From an uncultured Eubacterium sp. (GTDB lineage Bacteria > Bacillota > Clostridia > Lachnospirales > Lachnospiraceae), in contig CANOET010000002.1 of the NCBI GenBank assembly GCA_947564835.1, forward strand, positions 1 to 64,000: a stretch of 64,000 nt of DNA. Reading direction: 5' to 3'. How positions within the stretch are numbered: position 1 is the stretch's first letter; the number at the start of each line of letters is the position of its first letter. The translations under genes and the position numbers were made by a program. This document shows, one piece after another, positions 16,633-24,529 of this stretch. The notes beneath the pieces are model-generated. The model did not search any database and was not told the origin of the DNA. It saw only the letters and a program-made list of their open reading frames with translations.

Positions 16633-17292
16633 ATGAGCGAATTTTTTAACCCAGACAACCCCATCATGCGTTTTATCACTAAGATCGCCAATAGTGTTTA
16701 TTTAAACATCCTGTGGCTGATCTGCAGCCTGCCGGTCGTTACCATCGGCGCTTCTACCACATCCCTGTTCTATGTCACACTGAAAATGGCCAAAAACGAA
16801 GAAGGCAACCTCACTGCCGCCTTTTTCCGTTCCTTTAAAGAAAATTTCAGGCAGGCGACAAAAATCTGGCTGATCCTTCTGGCAGCCGGTATGGTCTTTG
16901 CCCTGGACGGATATATTTTTTACCATATGCGGTTTGAAAATGCGCTCTGGACCATTGGAACCGCCATATTTCTCGTTGCCCTTGCCGCCTATGCCATCAT
17001 CCTGATGTACATCTTTCCGCTGCTGGCAAGATTTGACAACACCATAGGCGCCATGTTTAAAAATTCCATTTTTATCGGCATGCGCTTTTTATTATGCACG
17101 GCGCTTATGGCCGTCATCTATTTTGTCATGCTCTTTGTAATCATCCATATCTTCACCCCGGCTGTCATATTCGGCGAAGGGCTGTGCGCGCTGCTCTGCT
17201 CCTACCTGCTTTCCAATATTCTGCTGATGTGCCAGGAACAGGAGGAAGACACCGATACACAGAAAGCAGCTGCAGACCTGCCGCGCCTGTAA
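16633..17292 (+). CDS. YesL family (DUF624) membrane protein
   Basis: 219 aa with about five membrane helices. The start MSEFFNPDNPIMRFITKIAN and the block LWLICSLPVVTIGASTTSLFYVTLKM define the DUF624/YesL family. These proteins sit beside LplB/YtcP importers in Firmicutes. Their exact role is unknown; assistance to carbohydrate uptake or cell-surface homeostasis is usually assumed. AGGAGG precedes the ATG, 27 bp after lacI2, so it is in the same transcription unit. Confidence 0.9.
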   Translation: MSEFFNPDNPIMRFITKIANSVYLNILWLICSLPVVTIGASTTSLFYVTLKMAKNEEGNLTAAFFRSFKENFRQATKIWLILLAAGMVFALDGYIFYHMRFENALWTIGTAIFLVALAAYAIILMYIFPLLARFDNTIGAMFKNSIFIGMRFLLCTALMAVIYFVMLFVIIHIFTPAVIFGEGLCALLCSYLLSNILLMCQEQEEDTDTQKAAADLPRL

Positions 17293-17353
17293 ACCCTGGT
17301 TACAGCTCCCATACATATTTCATGCTAAAAGAAACCCGTACAAGGAGAAACCC

Positions 17354-18109
17354 ATGCTGCCAGCTCAAAGACAACTAGAAAAAAAGAATGATTATCAAGC
17401 AGAAGAACATCCATTCATGCAAGGCCTTCATGGAAAGGCAAAACTGCAGTATTTATGGGACTATTACAAACTGCCTCTGGCAGTTGCCGCCATTATTTTC
17501 TATATAGCCCTATATGCTGCGTATCACCATTTCACTCATAAAGACACCGCCTTATATGCTGCGCTTGTCAACGTTGCAGTCGGTGATACCTTAACAGAAG
17601 AATTAAGTAGCCAGTTTTTAACCGAACAGAATCTGAACCCTGCCAAAAACACCTTCAGCTTGTATTCCGGCCTATACTTAACAGAGGATGAAAACAATAG
17701 TTATCACGAATATACCTATGCGTCCCGTATGAAGATTCTGGCCTCCATCGACGCAGAACAGCTGGATGTTGTGTTTATGAACCAAGAAGCCTTTGACGCG
17801 TTTTCCCAAAAAGGCTATCTGTATAACCTGGACGAGCTGCTGGCAGAAGAAGCTCCTGCCCTGTTCCGGCAGCTTGCGCCTTATTTTGTAACAAACACTG
17901 AGATTTTAGAAGATAATGCTGAAGACCTTCTTTTCGACGGCTCTGCCGTTTACTATGCCGAAACAGCAAAGTACCCTATGGGACTGGATCTGTCCGAATC
18001 CCCTTTTATCAAAAAAGGCGGGTTCCCAGAGACGGTTTATCTGGGAGTCATAAAAAACTCTCCAAGACTACATATGGTTTTTGATTATCTGGAATACTTA
18101 TTTTCTTAA
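17354..18109 (+). CDS. membrane-anchored protein of the sugar locus
   Basis: 251 aa. A polar 40-residue N-terminus is followed by one membrane helix (LPLAVAAIIFYIALYAAY, about residues 41-58) and an outward-facing domain of roughly 190 residues. The domain includes LDVVFMNQEAFDAFSQKGYLYNLDELL, which resembles the ligand-binding region of sugar-binding proteins. AAGGAG precedes the ATG. It follows YesL by 61 bp in the same direction. I do not know a named family; an accessory receptor or sensor for the importer is a guess. Confidence 0.7.
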   Translation: MLPAQRQLEKKNDYQAEEHPFMQGLHGKAKLQYLWDYYKLPLAVAAIIFYIALYAAYHHFTHKDTALYAALVNVAVGDTLTEELSSQFLTEQNLNPAKNTFSLYSGLYLTEDENNSYHEYTYASRMKILASIDAEQLDVVFMNQEAFDAFSQKGYLYNLDELLAEEAPALFRQLAPYFVTNTEILEDNAEDLLFDGSAVYYAETAKYPMGLDLSESPFIKKGGFPETVYLGVIKNSPRLHMVFDYLEYLFS

Positions 18110-18145
18110 TATAGTTCTGCTAAATGTTGAAAGAAAAAAGATACT

Positions 18146-18493
18146 ATGAATATTGATCATGTTGAAAGGTTAAAAGATACTATGAATATTGATAAAGAGG
18201 AATATACGAAAAGTCTGGAGGAAAGAATAGAAATACTTGAAAAACTATTTGAACATTTCTGTATGAATCAATGTAAAGAAATCATACTTACTGATTGTTC
18301 CTTGGGAGATATCAAACTTGGTGATAATTGCAATATCACATTGAATAGCTGCCCTGTTGGAGACATGATATCAGATATCGAAGATGCAGAAAACAGAGTT
18401 GATGATTTGGAAAGTAGGACAGAGGATATATTAGCTGATATTGATGAGGCAGAAGCTCGTTTGTATTCTATTAAAGAACGAAAGGATAAATGA
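18146..18493 (+). CDS. small coiled-coil protein of unknown function with a duplicated 5' end
   Basis: 115 aa, or 103 aa if the second ATG (18182) is used. The region around the start is a direct duplication: GTTGAAAG...AAAAGATACTATGAATATTGAT occurs at 18126-18157 and again at 18161-18193, 36 bases apart and in frame, so both ATGs have the same weak GAAAG upstream. The middle (CKEIILTDCSLGDIKLGDNCNITLNSCPVGD) looks like beta-helix or repeat rungs with regularly placed Cys, and the C-terminus is a charged coiled coil. Not recognised. Confidence 0.55.
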   Translation: MNIDHVERLKDTMNIDKEEYTKSLEERIEILEKLFEHFCMNQCKEIILTDCSLGDIKLGDNCNITLNSCPVGDMISDIEDAENRVDDLESRTEDILADIDEAEARLYSIKERKDK

Positions 18494-18495
18494 TA

Positions 18496-18524
18496 TTGAC
18501 ACCATACGGTCCTGCATTTATGAT
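18496..18524 (+). promoter_or_regulatory. promoter of the methyltransferase gene
   Basis: TTGACA (18496-18501), 17 bases, TATGAT (18519-18524), starting two bases after the stop codon of the small coiled-coil gene. It indicates an independent transcript for the downstream gene. Confidence 0.75.
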
Positions 18525-18582
18525 AGGTAAAGAGACTTAGTATGCGGTGTTCCATCCGCACTATAAGATAAGGAGTAAAACC

Positions 18583-19443
18583 ATGTGGATCGCAAATCAA
18601 TGGAAAGAATATGAAGTCATCGATTGTTCTGAAGGCGAAAAACTGGAGCGCTGGGGACGTTTTATCCTGTTACGCCCGGACCCTCAGGTCATCTGGAAGA
18701 CACAAAAAGCAGACAGGCGCTGGCAGGATCTGAACGCACATTATCACAGAAGCGCCAAGGGCGGCGGGGAATGGGAATTTTTCGACCTTCCGCAGCAATG
18801 GGAGATCCATTACGGGCCGCTTACTTTTCATTTAAAACCGTTCAGCTTCAAGCATACCGGGCTGTTTCCGGAGCAGGCTGTCAACTGGGACTGGATCATA
18901 GAAAAAATAAAAAAAGCCGGGCGTCCGGTGAAGGTGCTGAACCTGTTTGCCTATACCGGCGGTGCGACGCTGGCAGCTGCAAAGGCCGGGGCGCAGGTCA
19001 CGCATGTGGACGCTTCCAAAGGGATGGTCGGATGGGCAAAAGAAAACGCAGCCGCTTCCCATCTGGCAAATGCCCCCATCCGATGGCTTGTGGATGATTG
19101 TATAAAATTTGCAGAACGGGAAATCCGGCGCGGGAATACTTATGATGCTGTGATTATGGACCCGCCTTCCTATGGGCGCGGTCCAAAAGGGGAGATCTGG
19201 AAAATCGAAGACGCAGTCTTTCCGCTGATCCAGGCATGTACCAGGCTGCTTAGCAAACAGCCTTTGTTTTTCCTGGTCAATTCCTATACGACCGGGCTGC
19301 AGCCTGCCGTACTTGCATATATGCTCAGCACAGCCATGAAAAAATACGGCGGGCTTGTAGAGGCGCAGGAAATCGGGCTTCCAGTCACTGCAAGCGGGCT
19401 GGTATTGCCTTGCGGCGCATCCGGGCGGTGGGAAATTATATAA
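18583..19443 (+). CDS. class I SAM-dependent RNA methyltransferase (RlmI-like)
   Basis: 286 aa from the ATG at 18583 (AAGGAG eight bases upstream). The SAM-binding motif is VLNLFAYTGGATLAAAKAG, followed by THVDASKGMVGWAKEN, and the catalytic/substrate motif is VIMDPPSYGRGPKGE. These are hallmarks of the RlmI/RlmK branch that methylates 23S rRNA. It lacks the N-terminal PUA domain of RlmI and is shorter, as are several clostridial relatives. Target base unknown. Confidence 0.82.
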   Translation: MWIANQWKEYEVIDCSEGEKLERWGRFILLRPDPQVIWKTQKADRRWQDLNAHYHRSAKGGGEWEFFDLPQQWEIHYGPLTFHLKPFSFKHTGLFPEQAVNWDWIIEKIKKAGRPVKVLNLFAYTGGATLAAAKAGAQVTHVDASKGMVGWAKENAAASHLANAPIRWLVDDCIKFAEREIRRGNTYDAVIMDPPSYGRGPKGEIWKIEDAVFPLIQACTRLLSKQPLFFLVNSYTTGLQPAVLAYMLSTAMKKYGGLVEAQEIGLPVTASGLVLPCGASGRWEII

Positions 19444-19536
19444 AAAGTTCGTTGTTCTTTCTCACAGAGCAGACCTTTTTCATCGCCTGCGCTGCGACAG
19501 AAACCATGACCTTATTTACCTTACGGGCTGATTCCA

Positions 19537-19684
19537 GACATTGTGTTGCGTTTTTTAGTGGTTATGCGGACGCCGGATGAGGGGGAAAGGGCCTGGCTTC
19601 CGGCTGGTTTTCACCGGCTTTACATGAAACGCAAATTTCAAGTGTTGTAAAGCCCGCAGAGTCGTCCGGTGAGCCACATCCCCC
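19537..19684. repeat. mosaic repeat: GACATTGTGTTGCG end plus GTCGTCCGG motif
   Basis: Bases 19537-19605 are the reverse complement of the right end of the elements at 57.9-58.06 kb and 59.59-59.68 kb (GACATTGTGTTGCGTTTTTTAG, then GCGGACGCCGGATGAGG). Bases 19653-19684 carry CCCGCAGAGTCGTCCGGTGAGCCACAT, the other interspersed family. Two repeat families therefore lie fused in the 290-bp gap between the methyltransferase and the Rrf2 gene. No gene is seen in the gap. Confidence 0.75.
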
Positions 19685-19732
19685 GGCTAACTAATCTCTT
19701 TTGCAAAACCCTCCCAAAAATGCATCGCAGAT

Positions 19733-20167
19733 TCAAATACTATAATCCCCGTCCTTCTGCAGCTTCCACCCCATCAAATCCGCCAATGTAATATGATCAA
19801 TCACATCATTCACCGCCTCATTCATCTTCCGGTAAACAAGGACCGTCACACAATCATCGCTTTTCTCACAACCGCCAACCTCAGAATCCAAACACTCCAC
19901 CGGCGCAAGGCTTCCTTCCGTAAGCCGCAGGATCATTCCCACCGTATATTCTTCGGCCGGCCTGGTCAGCAGATACCCGCCCTGCGGCCCCCGCACGCTG
20001 CGTACATACCCGGCTTTATTTAATACCGCAACGATCTGTTCCAGGTATTTATCTGATATTTCCTGTCTGGCTGCAATCTCCTTGATCCTCACCGGCGTAC
20101 CCGTATCATGCAGCGCCAGATCCAGCATCATACGAAGTGCATATCTTCCCTTGGTCGAAATCCTCAT
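19733..20167 (-). CDS. Rrf2 family transcriptional regulator, IscR-like
   Basis: 144 aa from the ATG at 20167; the frame opens at 20203, but GGAGGG fits the 20167 start best. The winged helix is at residues 1-60 (MRISTKGRYALRMMLDLALH, SDKYLEQIVAVLNKAGYVRSVRG, GGYLLTRP). Three cysteines lie in the sensor loop as C-x8-C-x5-C (ECLDSEVGGCEKSDDC). IscR uses three Cys for a [2Fe-2S] cluster, so Fe-S sensing is likely, though the spacing differs from E. coli IscR. CymR-type proteins usually lack these Cys. No isc/suf genes are adjacent; the MATE gene lies 92 bp upstream. Confidence 0.82.
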   Translation of the reverse strand: MRISTKGRYALRMMLDLALHDTGTPVRIKEIAARQEISDKYLEQIVAVLNKAGYVRSVRGPQGGYLLTRPAEEYTVGMILRLTEGSLAPVECLDSEVGGCEKSDDCVTVLVYRKMNEAVNDVIDHITLADLMGWKLQKDGDYSI

Positions 20168-20259
20168 TTTCATCCCTCCGTATACCTGTACACCGTACAG
20201 CATTTCACATATTTCCTATTTAGCATCTATGATACGCTACCAGCCATCAAAAAGTCAAG

Positions 20260-21633
20260 TCAAATCACCCTGTGCTCCATCCATTTGCCGTTTAAGAAAC
20301 GGACGGTAAAAAAAATGCTCCTGCAGATCCAGTCAATGCACATCCCCAGCCATACGCCCATAAGGCCCATATCCATCCGCAATACAAAAAAATATGACAG
20401 CACCACACGGAAAATCCACATGCTCAGGATACTGATGCTCATGGTATATTTGGCATCTCCGCCGCTTCGCAGCACCTGCGGCAGTGTAAAGCTAAGCGCC
20501 CAGAAAAATACGCTGAATATGCAAAACAGGCGGATAACTTCAATGCACATTTGCTTTGCTGCCTGCGTCAGATGATATGCCTGCGCAACTGCCGGAATGC
20601 TGAAAAAAACGGCAATATTCATAACCGCCAGCCCGGCTGCCGCGATTCCCAGCAGCAGCTTTGCATACTGCACCGCCTGTTTCTTTTCTCCGGCTCCCAG
20701 GCACCGCCCGATCACCGGAATGACTGCAAGCCCGATCGTATTGCCGGGGATATTTGCCACGGTGGCAACCGTATTCGCCACCGCATTCGCGGCAATGGCG
20801 GATGTTCCGAGTGTGGCGGTAAGGCTGCTGACACAAAGCTTGCCGATCTGAAACATCCCATTTTCCAGGCCGCTTGGAATGCCAATTACAAGAATCGGAC
20901 GGATCTGCTGCCGCTGCGGCCTTAGATCCGCCAGCTGTTCGATACGGAACGGATTCTCTGCTTTTTGCTGCTGCATGGTTACCCAGATCGCAGAGAACAC
21001 CCTGCCCGCCAGCGTAGCCAGCGCGGCGCCAAGAACGCCCATCCGAAATCCATAGATCAGCACCGCATTTCCCGCAATATTAATGATATTCATGACCAGG
21101 CTGGCCTTCATGCTGACCTTGCTGTTCCCCTGCGCGCGGAATAAAGCGGCACCCGCATTGTAAGCTCCCATAAATGGATAAGACACTGCACTGATCAGAA
21201 AATAAATCTGTGCATATTCCATCACAGAGTCATCAATACTGCCGAATATAACACGCAAAATCCCCCTGCTCCCGGCAGCAGCCGCAATCATAACGACACT
21301 TGTGCTGATCAGCAGTACGCTATACAGCTGCGCAGCACATTTTTTCATCTGCTTGTAATTTTTCTGCCCCATATACTGACTGACTACGACAGCCCCGCCG
21401 GATGCCAGGGCAGACAGAATCTGGAAAACCAGCACATTCAGCGTATCTACCAGGCTGACGCTGGACACCGCCGCTTCACTTACACTGGACACCATAAAAG
21501 TATCCGCCAGCCCCATCGTAACCGCCAGAAACTGCTCCAGCAAAAGCGGCCAAATCAGCTTTGCCAGCTGCTGCCTTGTATAAAGAACCTCTTTTTCATT
21601 CTCCTGACACATTTCGACCCCTCTCCCCGTCAT
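20260..21633 (-). CDS. MATE family multidrug/toxin exporter
   Basis: 457 aa with about twelve membrane helices in two homologous halves. The N-terminal LIWPLLLEQFLAVTMGLADTFMVSSVSEAAVSSVSLVD and the middle VIGIPSGLENGMFQIGKL, followed by GTSAIAANAVANTVATVANIPGN, are typical of MATE exporters, which expel cationic compounds using sodium or protons. An alternative ATG lies seven codons downstream (21612). The substrate is unknown. It lies upstream of and parallel to the Rrf2 regulator. Confidence 0.9.
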   Translation of the reverse strand: MTGRGVEMCQENEKEVLYTRQQLAKLIWPLLLEQFLAVTMGLADTFMVSSVSEAAVSSVSLVDTLNVLVFQILSALASGGAVVVSQYMGQKNYKQMKKCAAQLYSVLLISTSVVMIAAAAGSRGILRVIFGSIDDSVMEYAQIYFLISAVSYPFMGAYNAGAALFRAQGNSKVSMKASLVMNIINIAGNAVLIYGFRMGVLGAALATLAGRVFSAIWVTMQQQKAENPFRIEQLADLRPQRQQIRPILVIGIPSGLENGMFQIGKLCVSSLTATLGTSAIAANAVANTVATVANIPGNTIGLAVIPVIGRCLGAGEKKQAVQYAKLLLGIAAAGLAVMNIAVFFSIPAVAQAYHLTQAAKQMCIEVIRLFCIFSVFFWALSFTLPQVLRSGGDAKYTMSISILSMWIFRVVLSYFFVLRMDMGLMGVWLGMCIDWICRSIFFTVRFLNGKWMEHRVI

Positions 21634-21718
21634 GAATCCTTCCGCTTTCCCGTATAGGATGCTTTCTTACTCATTCTGCACCAATACTGTATTGTACAAT
21701 AAACGATAAATACAGCGC

Positions 21719-22570
21719 CTACATCGCCGGATAAGAAGCGACACCCAGGCCCATGCAAAGCAGATACAGCAAAAGCAGATGAACCGGATACACCAGATAA
21801 AAGAAATACTTTAACTTCCAGCCCCGTTTCCCATTATAAAAAGCAATCGGAATATATGCCAGCGGCGCGGTCAACTCCCAGGAAAACACAATGCACCCTG
21901 ACACAATCTGCCATATTTTTTTCTTACGGAACAAATAAGTCACTACGATACAAAGCACGCCGATCGCTGCATAATCCGTTTTAGCCAGCTGCGCCGCAGC
22001 CATCCCGGCAGCAATTACAATAAGATACAGCAGCGGCGTAAACATCCGTCCGCCCAGATTTTCCTCTATCCATCGCAGCCCCATCATAACAGCCAGCCCG
22101 AAAAACAAGGTAAAAAATACATTCTGATAGCTAAACTCCAAGATCTGCCCTTTAAACAGCAGGTCAAACGGAAGCTCCGAAATGGCAGCGAACAATAACA
22201 GCCTTGCAGCGTATTTCAGCCTGTTATGTGTATATTCAAATCCCTGCACCAAAAGAAAGCAATAAATCGGAAACGCAATTCTCCCGATCATGCGCATAAT
22301 ATTATATGCGCCATACAGCGCCGCATTCTGGTCCATCCACTGATCAATAACTGCCATATTATTAATATCCAGGCTGCCAATTCCGCTCATAAACAAATAA
22401 CGTCCAAGAACACCTGCGGCTGTATGATCGATAATCATTGTGATTACTGCGATCAGCTTCAATGTACTGCCGCTGAACCCGCGCAGTTTTCCCTTCCGGG
22501 CCTGGGCTGTCAGCGGCTGTTTTGTATTTCCGTTTTGTGTAGGTATGTTCTGATTCACGTTTTCTTCCAT
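21719..22570 (-). CDS. TraX family membrane protein
   Basis: 283 aa with about eight membrane helices. The family signature GFSGSTLKLIAVITMIIDHTAA opens the membrane part, followed by RMIGRIAFPIYCFLLVQGFEYTHN and ISELPFDLLF. TraX acetylates pilin in the F plasmid, but chromosomal clostridial TraX-like proteins are acyltransferase-like proteins of unknown substrate. AGGAGGATATCA-type spacing precedes the ATG. No conjugation genes are nearby. Confidence 0.9.
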   Translation of the reverse strand: MEENVNQNIPTQNGNTKQPLTAQARKGKLRGFSGSTLKLIAVITMIIDHTAAGVLGRYLFMSGIGSLDINNMAVIDQWMDQNAALYGAYNIMRMIGRIAFPIYCFLLVQGFEYTHNRLKYAARLLLFAAISELPFDLLFKGQILEFSYQNVFFTLFFGLAVMMGLRWIEENLGGRMFTPLLYLIVIAAGMAAAQLAKTDYAAIGVLCIVVTYLFRKKKIWQIVSGCIVFSWELTAPLAYIPIAFYNGKRGWKLKYFFYLVYPVHLLLLYLLCMGLGVASYPAM

Positions 22571-22737
22571 TGATATCCTCCTGATTCTGCTTTTTATATC
22601 TTTTTCCTGATTTGGGTATGTATTTGCAATCCGGGTTTCTGGATTTTCAGGACATTCGTATTTTATTATAGCACATATTTTGGAGTTTTGGACAATGGAT
22701 CCTAAGATAATGATCTATATTTTTAGACTTAAGTGAT

Positions 22738-22954
22738 TGACATTGTGTTGTGTTGCGTTTTTTGGCTTCCCGAAAAATCTTGATTGGCCAGGGGATGTGG
22801 CTCACCGGACGACTCTGCGGGCTGGGGGCAGGGGCTCCGCTGGGAGACACACCCTCTGCCCACAGCCCACAAAGTCGTCCGGTTACCCACACCCCCTGGC
22901 CACAGCCCGCAGAGTCGTCCGGTTACCCACATCCCCTGCCCAATCAAGATTTTG
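22738..22954. repeat. multi-copy GTCGTCCGG palindromic element
   Basis: It starts with GACATTGTGTTG and TTGCGTTTTTT, as other element ends in this window do. The palindrome AAAATCTTGATTGGCCAGGGGATGTGG at the left pairs with CCACATCCCCTGCCCAATCAAGATTTT at the right. Inside are three copies of the core CCGCAGAGTCGTCCGGTTACCCACA, one inverted relative to the other two. It lies between TraX and an ABC ATPase gene, and all reading frames in it are by-products of the repeats. Confidence 0.8.
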
Positions 22955-22969
22955 CAAGTGAAAGCTTCA

Positions 22970-23641
22970 TCACCGCAAAACAACCCTCCCATCCTCCATA
23001 CGAATCAAATGATCCGCCATCTGTGCAACCTGCGGATTATGCGTTATCATCACAATCGTCTGATGAAATTCCCTGCTCGTCATTTTCAGCAGCCCGATCA
23101 CCCCGTCACTCGTTTTCGTATCCAGATTCCCGGTCGGCTCATCAGCCAGAATCATCAAAGGCTTGCTTGCAATCGCGCGGGCAATTGCCGCCCGCTGCTG
23201 CTGGCCGCCGGACAGCTGCTTCGGCAGGCAGTCCAGTTTTTTCTCCAGCCCAAGCAGCTTTACGGCCTGCATAATAAATTCCCGGTCTGGCCTGCGCCCA
23301 TCCATGGAAATAGGAAAAATAATATTTTCCCATACACTCAGAATCGGAATTAAATTATAATTTTGAAAGATAAATCCAATCTGCTGCCTTCTGAATACCG
23401 TTGCCTGCTCGCTGCTTAACTTTCCCAGCTCTGTATTTCCAATACGGATGCTGCCCACGCTCGGCGTATCCAGGCCGCCCAGCAGGTTTAAAAGTGTAGA
23501 CTTCCCTGATCCGGATGTACCGACAATCGCCGTAAACTTTCCCCGCTCTATCTCAAGATCCACGCCATCCAGTGCTTTGACCATTGCCTCCCCTTTTCCG
23601 TAATATTTTTTTATACCTGACGCTATTAAAATCGCTTCCAT
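22970..23641 (-). CDS. ABC transporter ATP-binding protein (MacB/LolD type)
   Basis: 223 aa from the ATG at 23641 (AAGGAG upstream); longer open frames upstream are not needed. Walker A is GTSGSGKST, the signature [14 protein letters not shown], Walker [13 protein letters not shown] and the switch His in VMITHN. It belongs to the family that works with FtsX-like permeases. No permease is adjacent on its own side; the only candidate is the 853-aa protein at 24530-27091, beyond the divergent Uma2 gene. It could therefore be a second ATPase for that system, or an orphan. Confidence 0.88.
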   Translation of the reverse strand: MEAILIASGIKKYYGKGEAMVKALDGVDLEIERGKFTAIVGTSGSGKSTLLNLLGGLDTPSVGSIRIGNTELGKLSSEQATVFRRQQIGFIFQNYNLIPILSVWENIIFPISMDGRRPDREFIMQAVKLLGLEKKLDCLPKQLSGGQQQRAAIARAIASKPLMILADEPTGNLDTKTSDGVIGLLKMTSREFHQTIVMITHNPQVAQMADHLIRMEDGRVVLR

Positions 23642-23846
23642 TAGCCATGTTCTCCTTTCCTCCCGACGGTCTGATCCTGCCAGCCCCGGAATACCTCCCG
23701 ACAGTTCCGGAATACCTCCCGGCAGTTTTGGCCTGTCATTGGCAGTTCCCCTGTATATGTATTTCCTGTTGTTATTGTTTGATTTTAACAAACAAATGTC
23801 ACAGCCCGGGTACACGGAAGGTACATTTTTGTAACTGAAAAAAACG

Positions 23847-23876
23847 TTGCTATTTTTTTCATAAATCAGCTATAAT
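23847..23876 (+). promoter_or_regulatory. promoter of the Uma2 gene
   Basis: TTGCTA (23847-23852), 18 bases, TATAAT (23871-23876), about 90 bases before the Uma2 start. Confidence 0.6.
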
Positions 23877-23965
23877 ACATACAACAGACAAAGCATCCGC
23901 TCCTGCGCCAGGCTCTAAGGAACGGAACATACCAACGCTATCTCCCAGGAAAGGAAGTGTGAAAG

Positions 23966-24529
23966 ATGCCGCCAGCATTACAGCCGCAGCCAGAAACCAT
24001 CACTCTGGAGCAATACGAGGCTCTGCCTGAACATGTACGGGCAGAGGTTTTTGACGGACAGGTCTATTACATGGCCAGCCCGTCACAGATCCACCAGTCA
24101 TTATTAATGGAACTTTCTTCTTTGATCCATTCTTATGTGAAGAAAAAAAACGGGGCATACAAGGTGTTTCCTGCCCCGTTTGATGTAAAGCTGTCAGATC
24201 ATCCGCTTCTTATTGTCCAGCCGGATATTATGGTCGTATGCGATCCTAATAAGCTGGACGGAAAACGCTGCAATGGCGCTCCGGATTTTATCATAGAAAT
24301 TGTGTCTCCGGGAAACCCTGCGGATGATGATATCCGCAAGCTATACCATTACAAGAATTACGGCGTACGTGAATATTGGATTGCAGATCCGCTGCGCAAG
24401 TCTGTAACGGTCAATTATTTTGAGGGAAATATGCTTACGGTTCCGTATACATTTGATTCCGCCATCCCGGTCCATATTTTTGAGGATTTGCTCATTAACT
24501 TTGCTGCTATCAATGATTCGCTGCCGTAA
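23966..24529 (+). CDS. Uma2 family (DUF820) PD-(D/E)XK endonuclease-like protein
   Basis: 187 aa. It opens with TLEQYEALPEHVRAEVFDGQVYYMASPS, the usual Uma2 N-terminus with its Glu, and carries the catalytic strand pair VQPDIMVVCDPNKL and PDFIIEIVSPGN (Asp then Glu), then YGVREYWIADP. The fold is a restriction-endonuclease-like one; the biological role is unsettled. Its stop codon is immediately adjacent to the end of the convergent permease gene, so the two share the intergenic boundary with no room for a terminator. Confidence 0.85.
   Translation: MPPALQPQPETITLEQYEALPEHVRAEVFDGQVYYMASPSQIHQSLLMELSSLIHSYVKKKNGAYKVFPAPFDVKLSDHPLLIVQPDIMVVCDPNKLDGKRCNGAPDFIIEIVSPGNPADDDIRKLYHYKNYGVREYWIADPLRKSVTVNYFEGNMLTVPYTFDSAIPVHIFEDLLINFAAINDSLP

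Noticed and set aside
22750..23353. Overlapping plus-strand frames of 174-189 codons
   Set aside because: They run through the GTCGTCCGG repeats and antisense to the ABC ATPase; rich in Pro/Ser/His with no ribosome site.
23642..23815. 58-residue N-terminal extension of the ABC ATPase
   Set aside because: It contains a short tandem repeat (GGAATACCTCCCG) and no ATPase features; the ATG at 23641 has AAGGAG and matches the family start.
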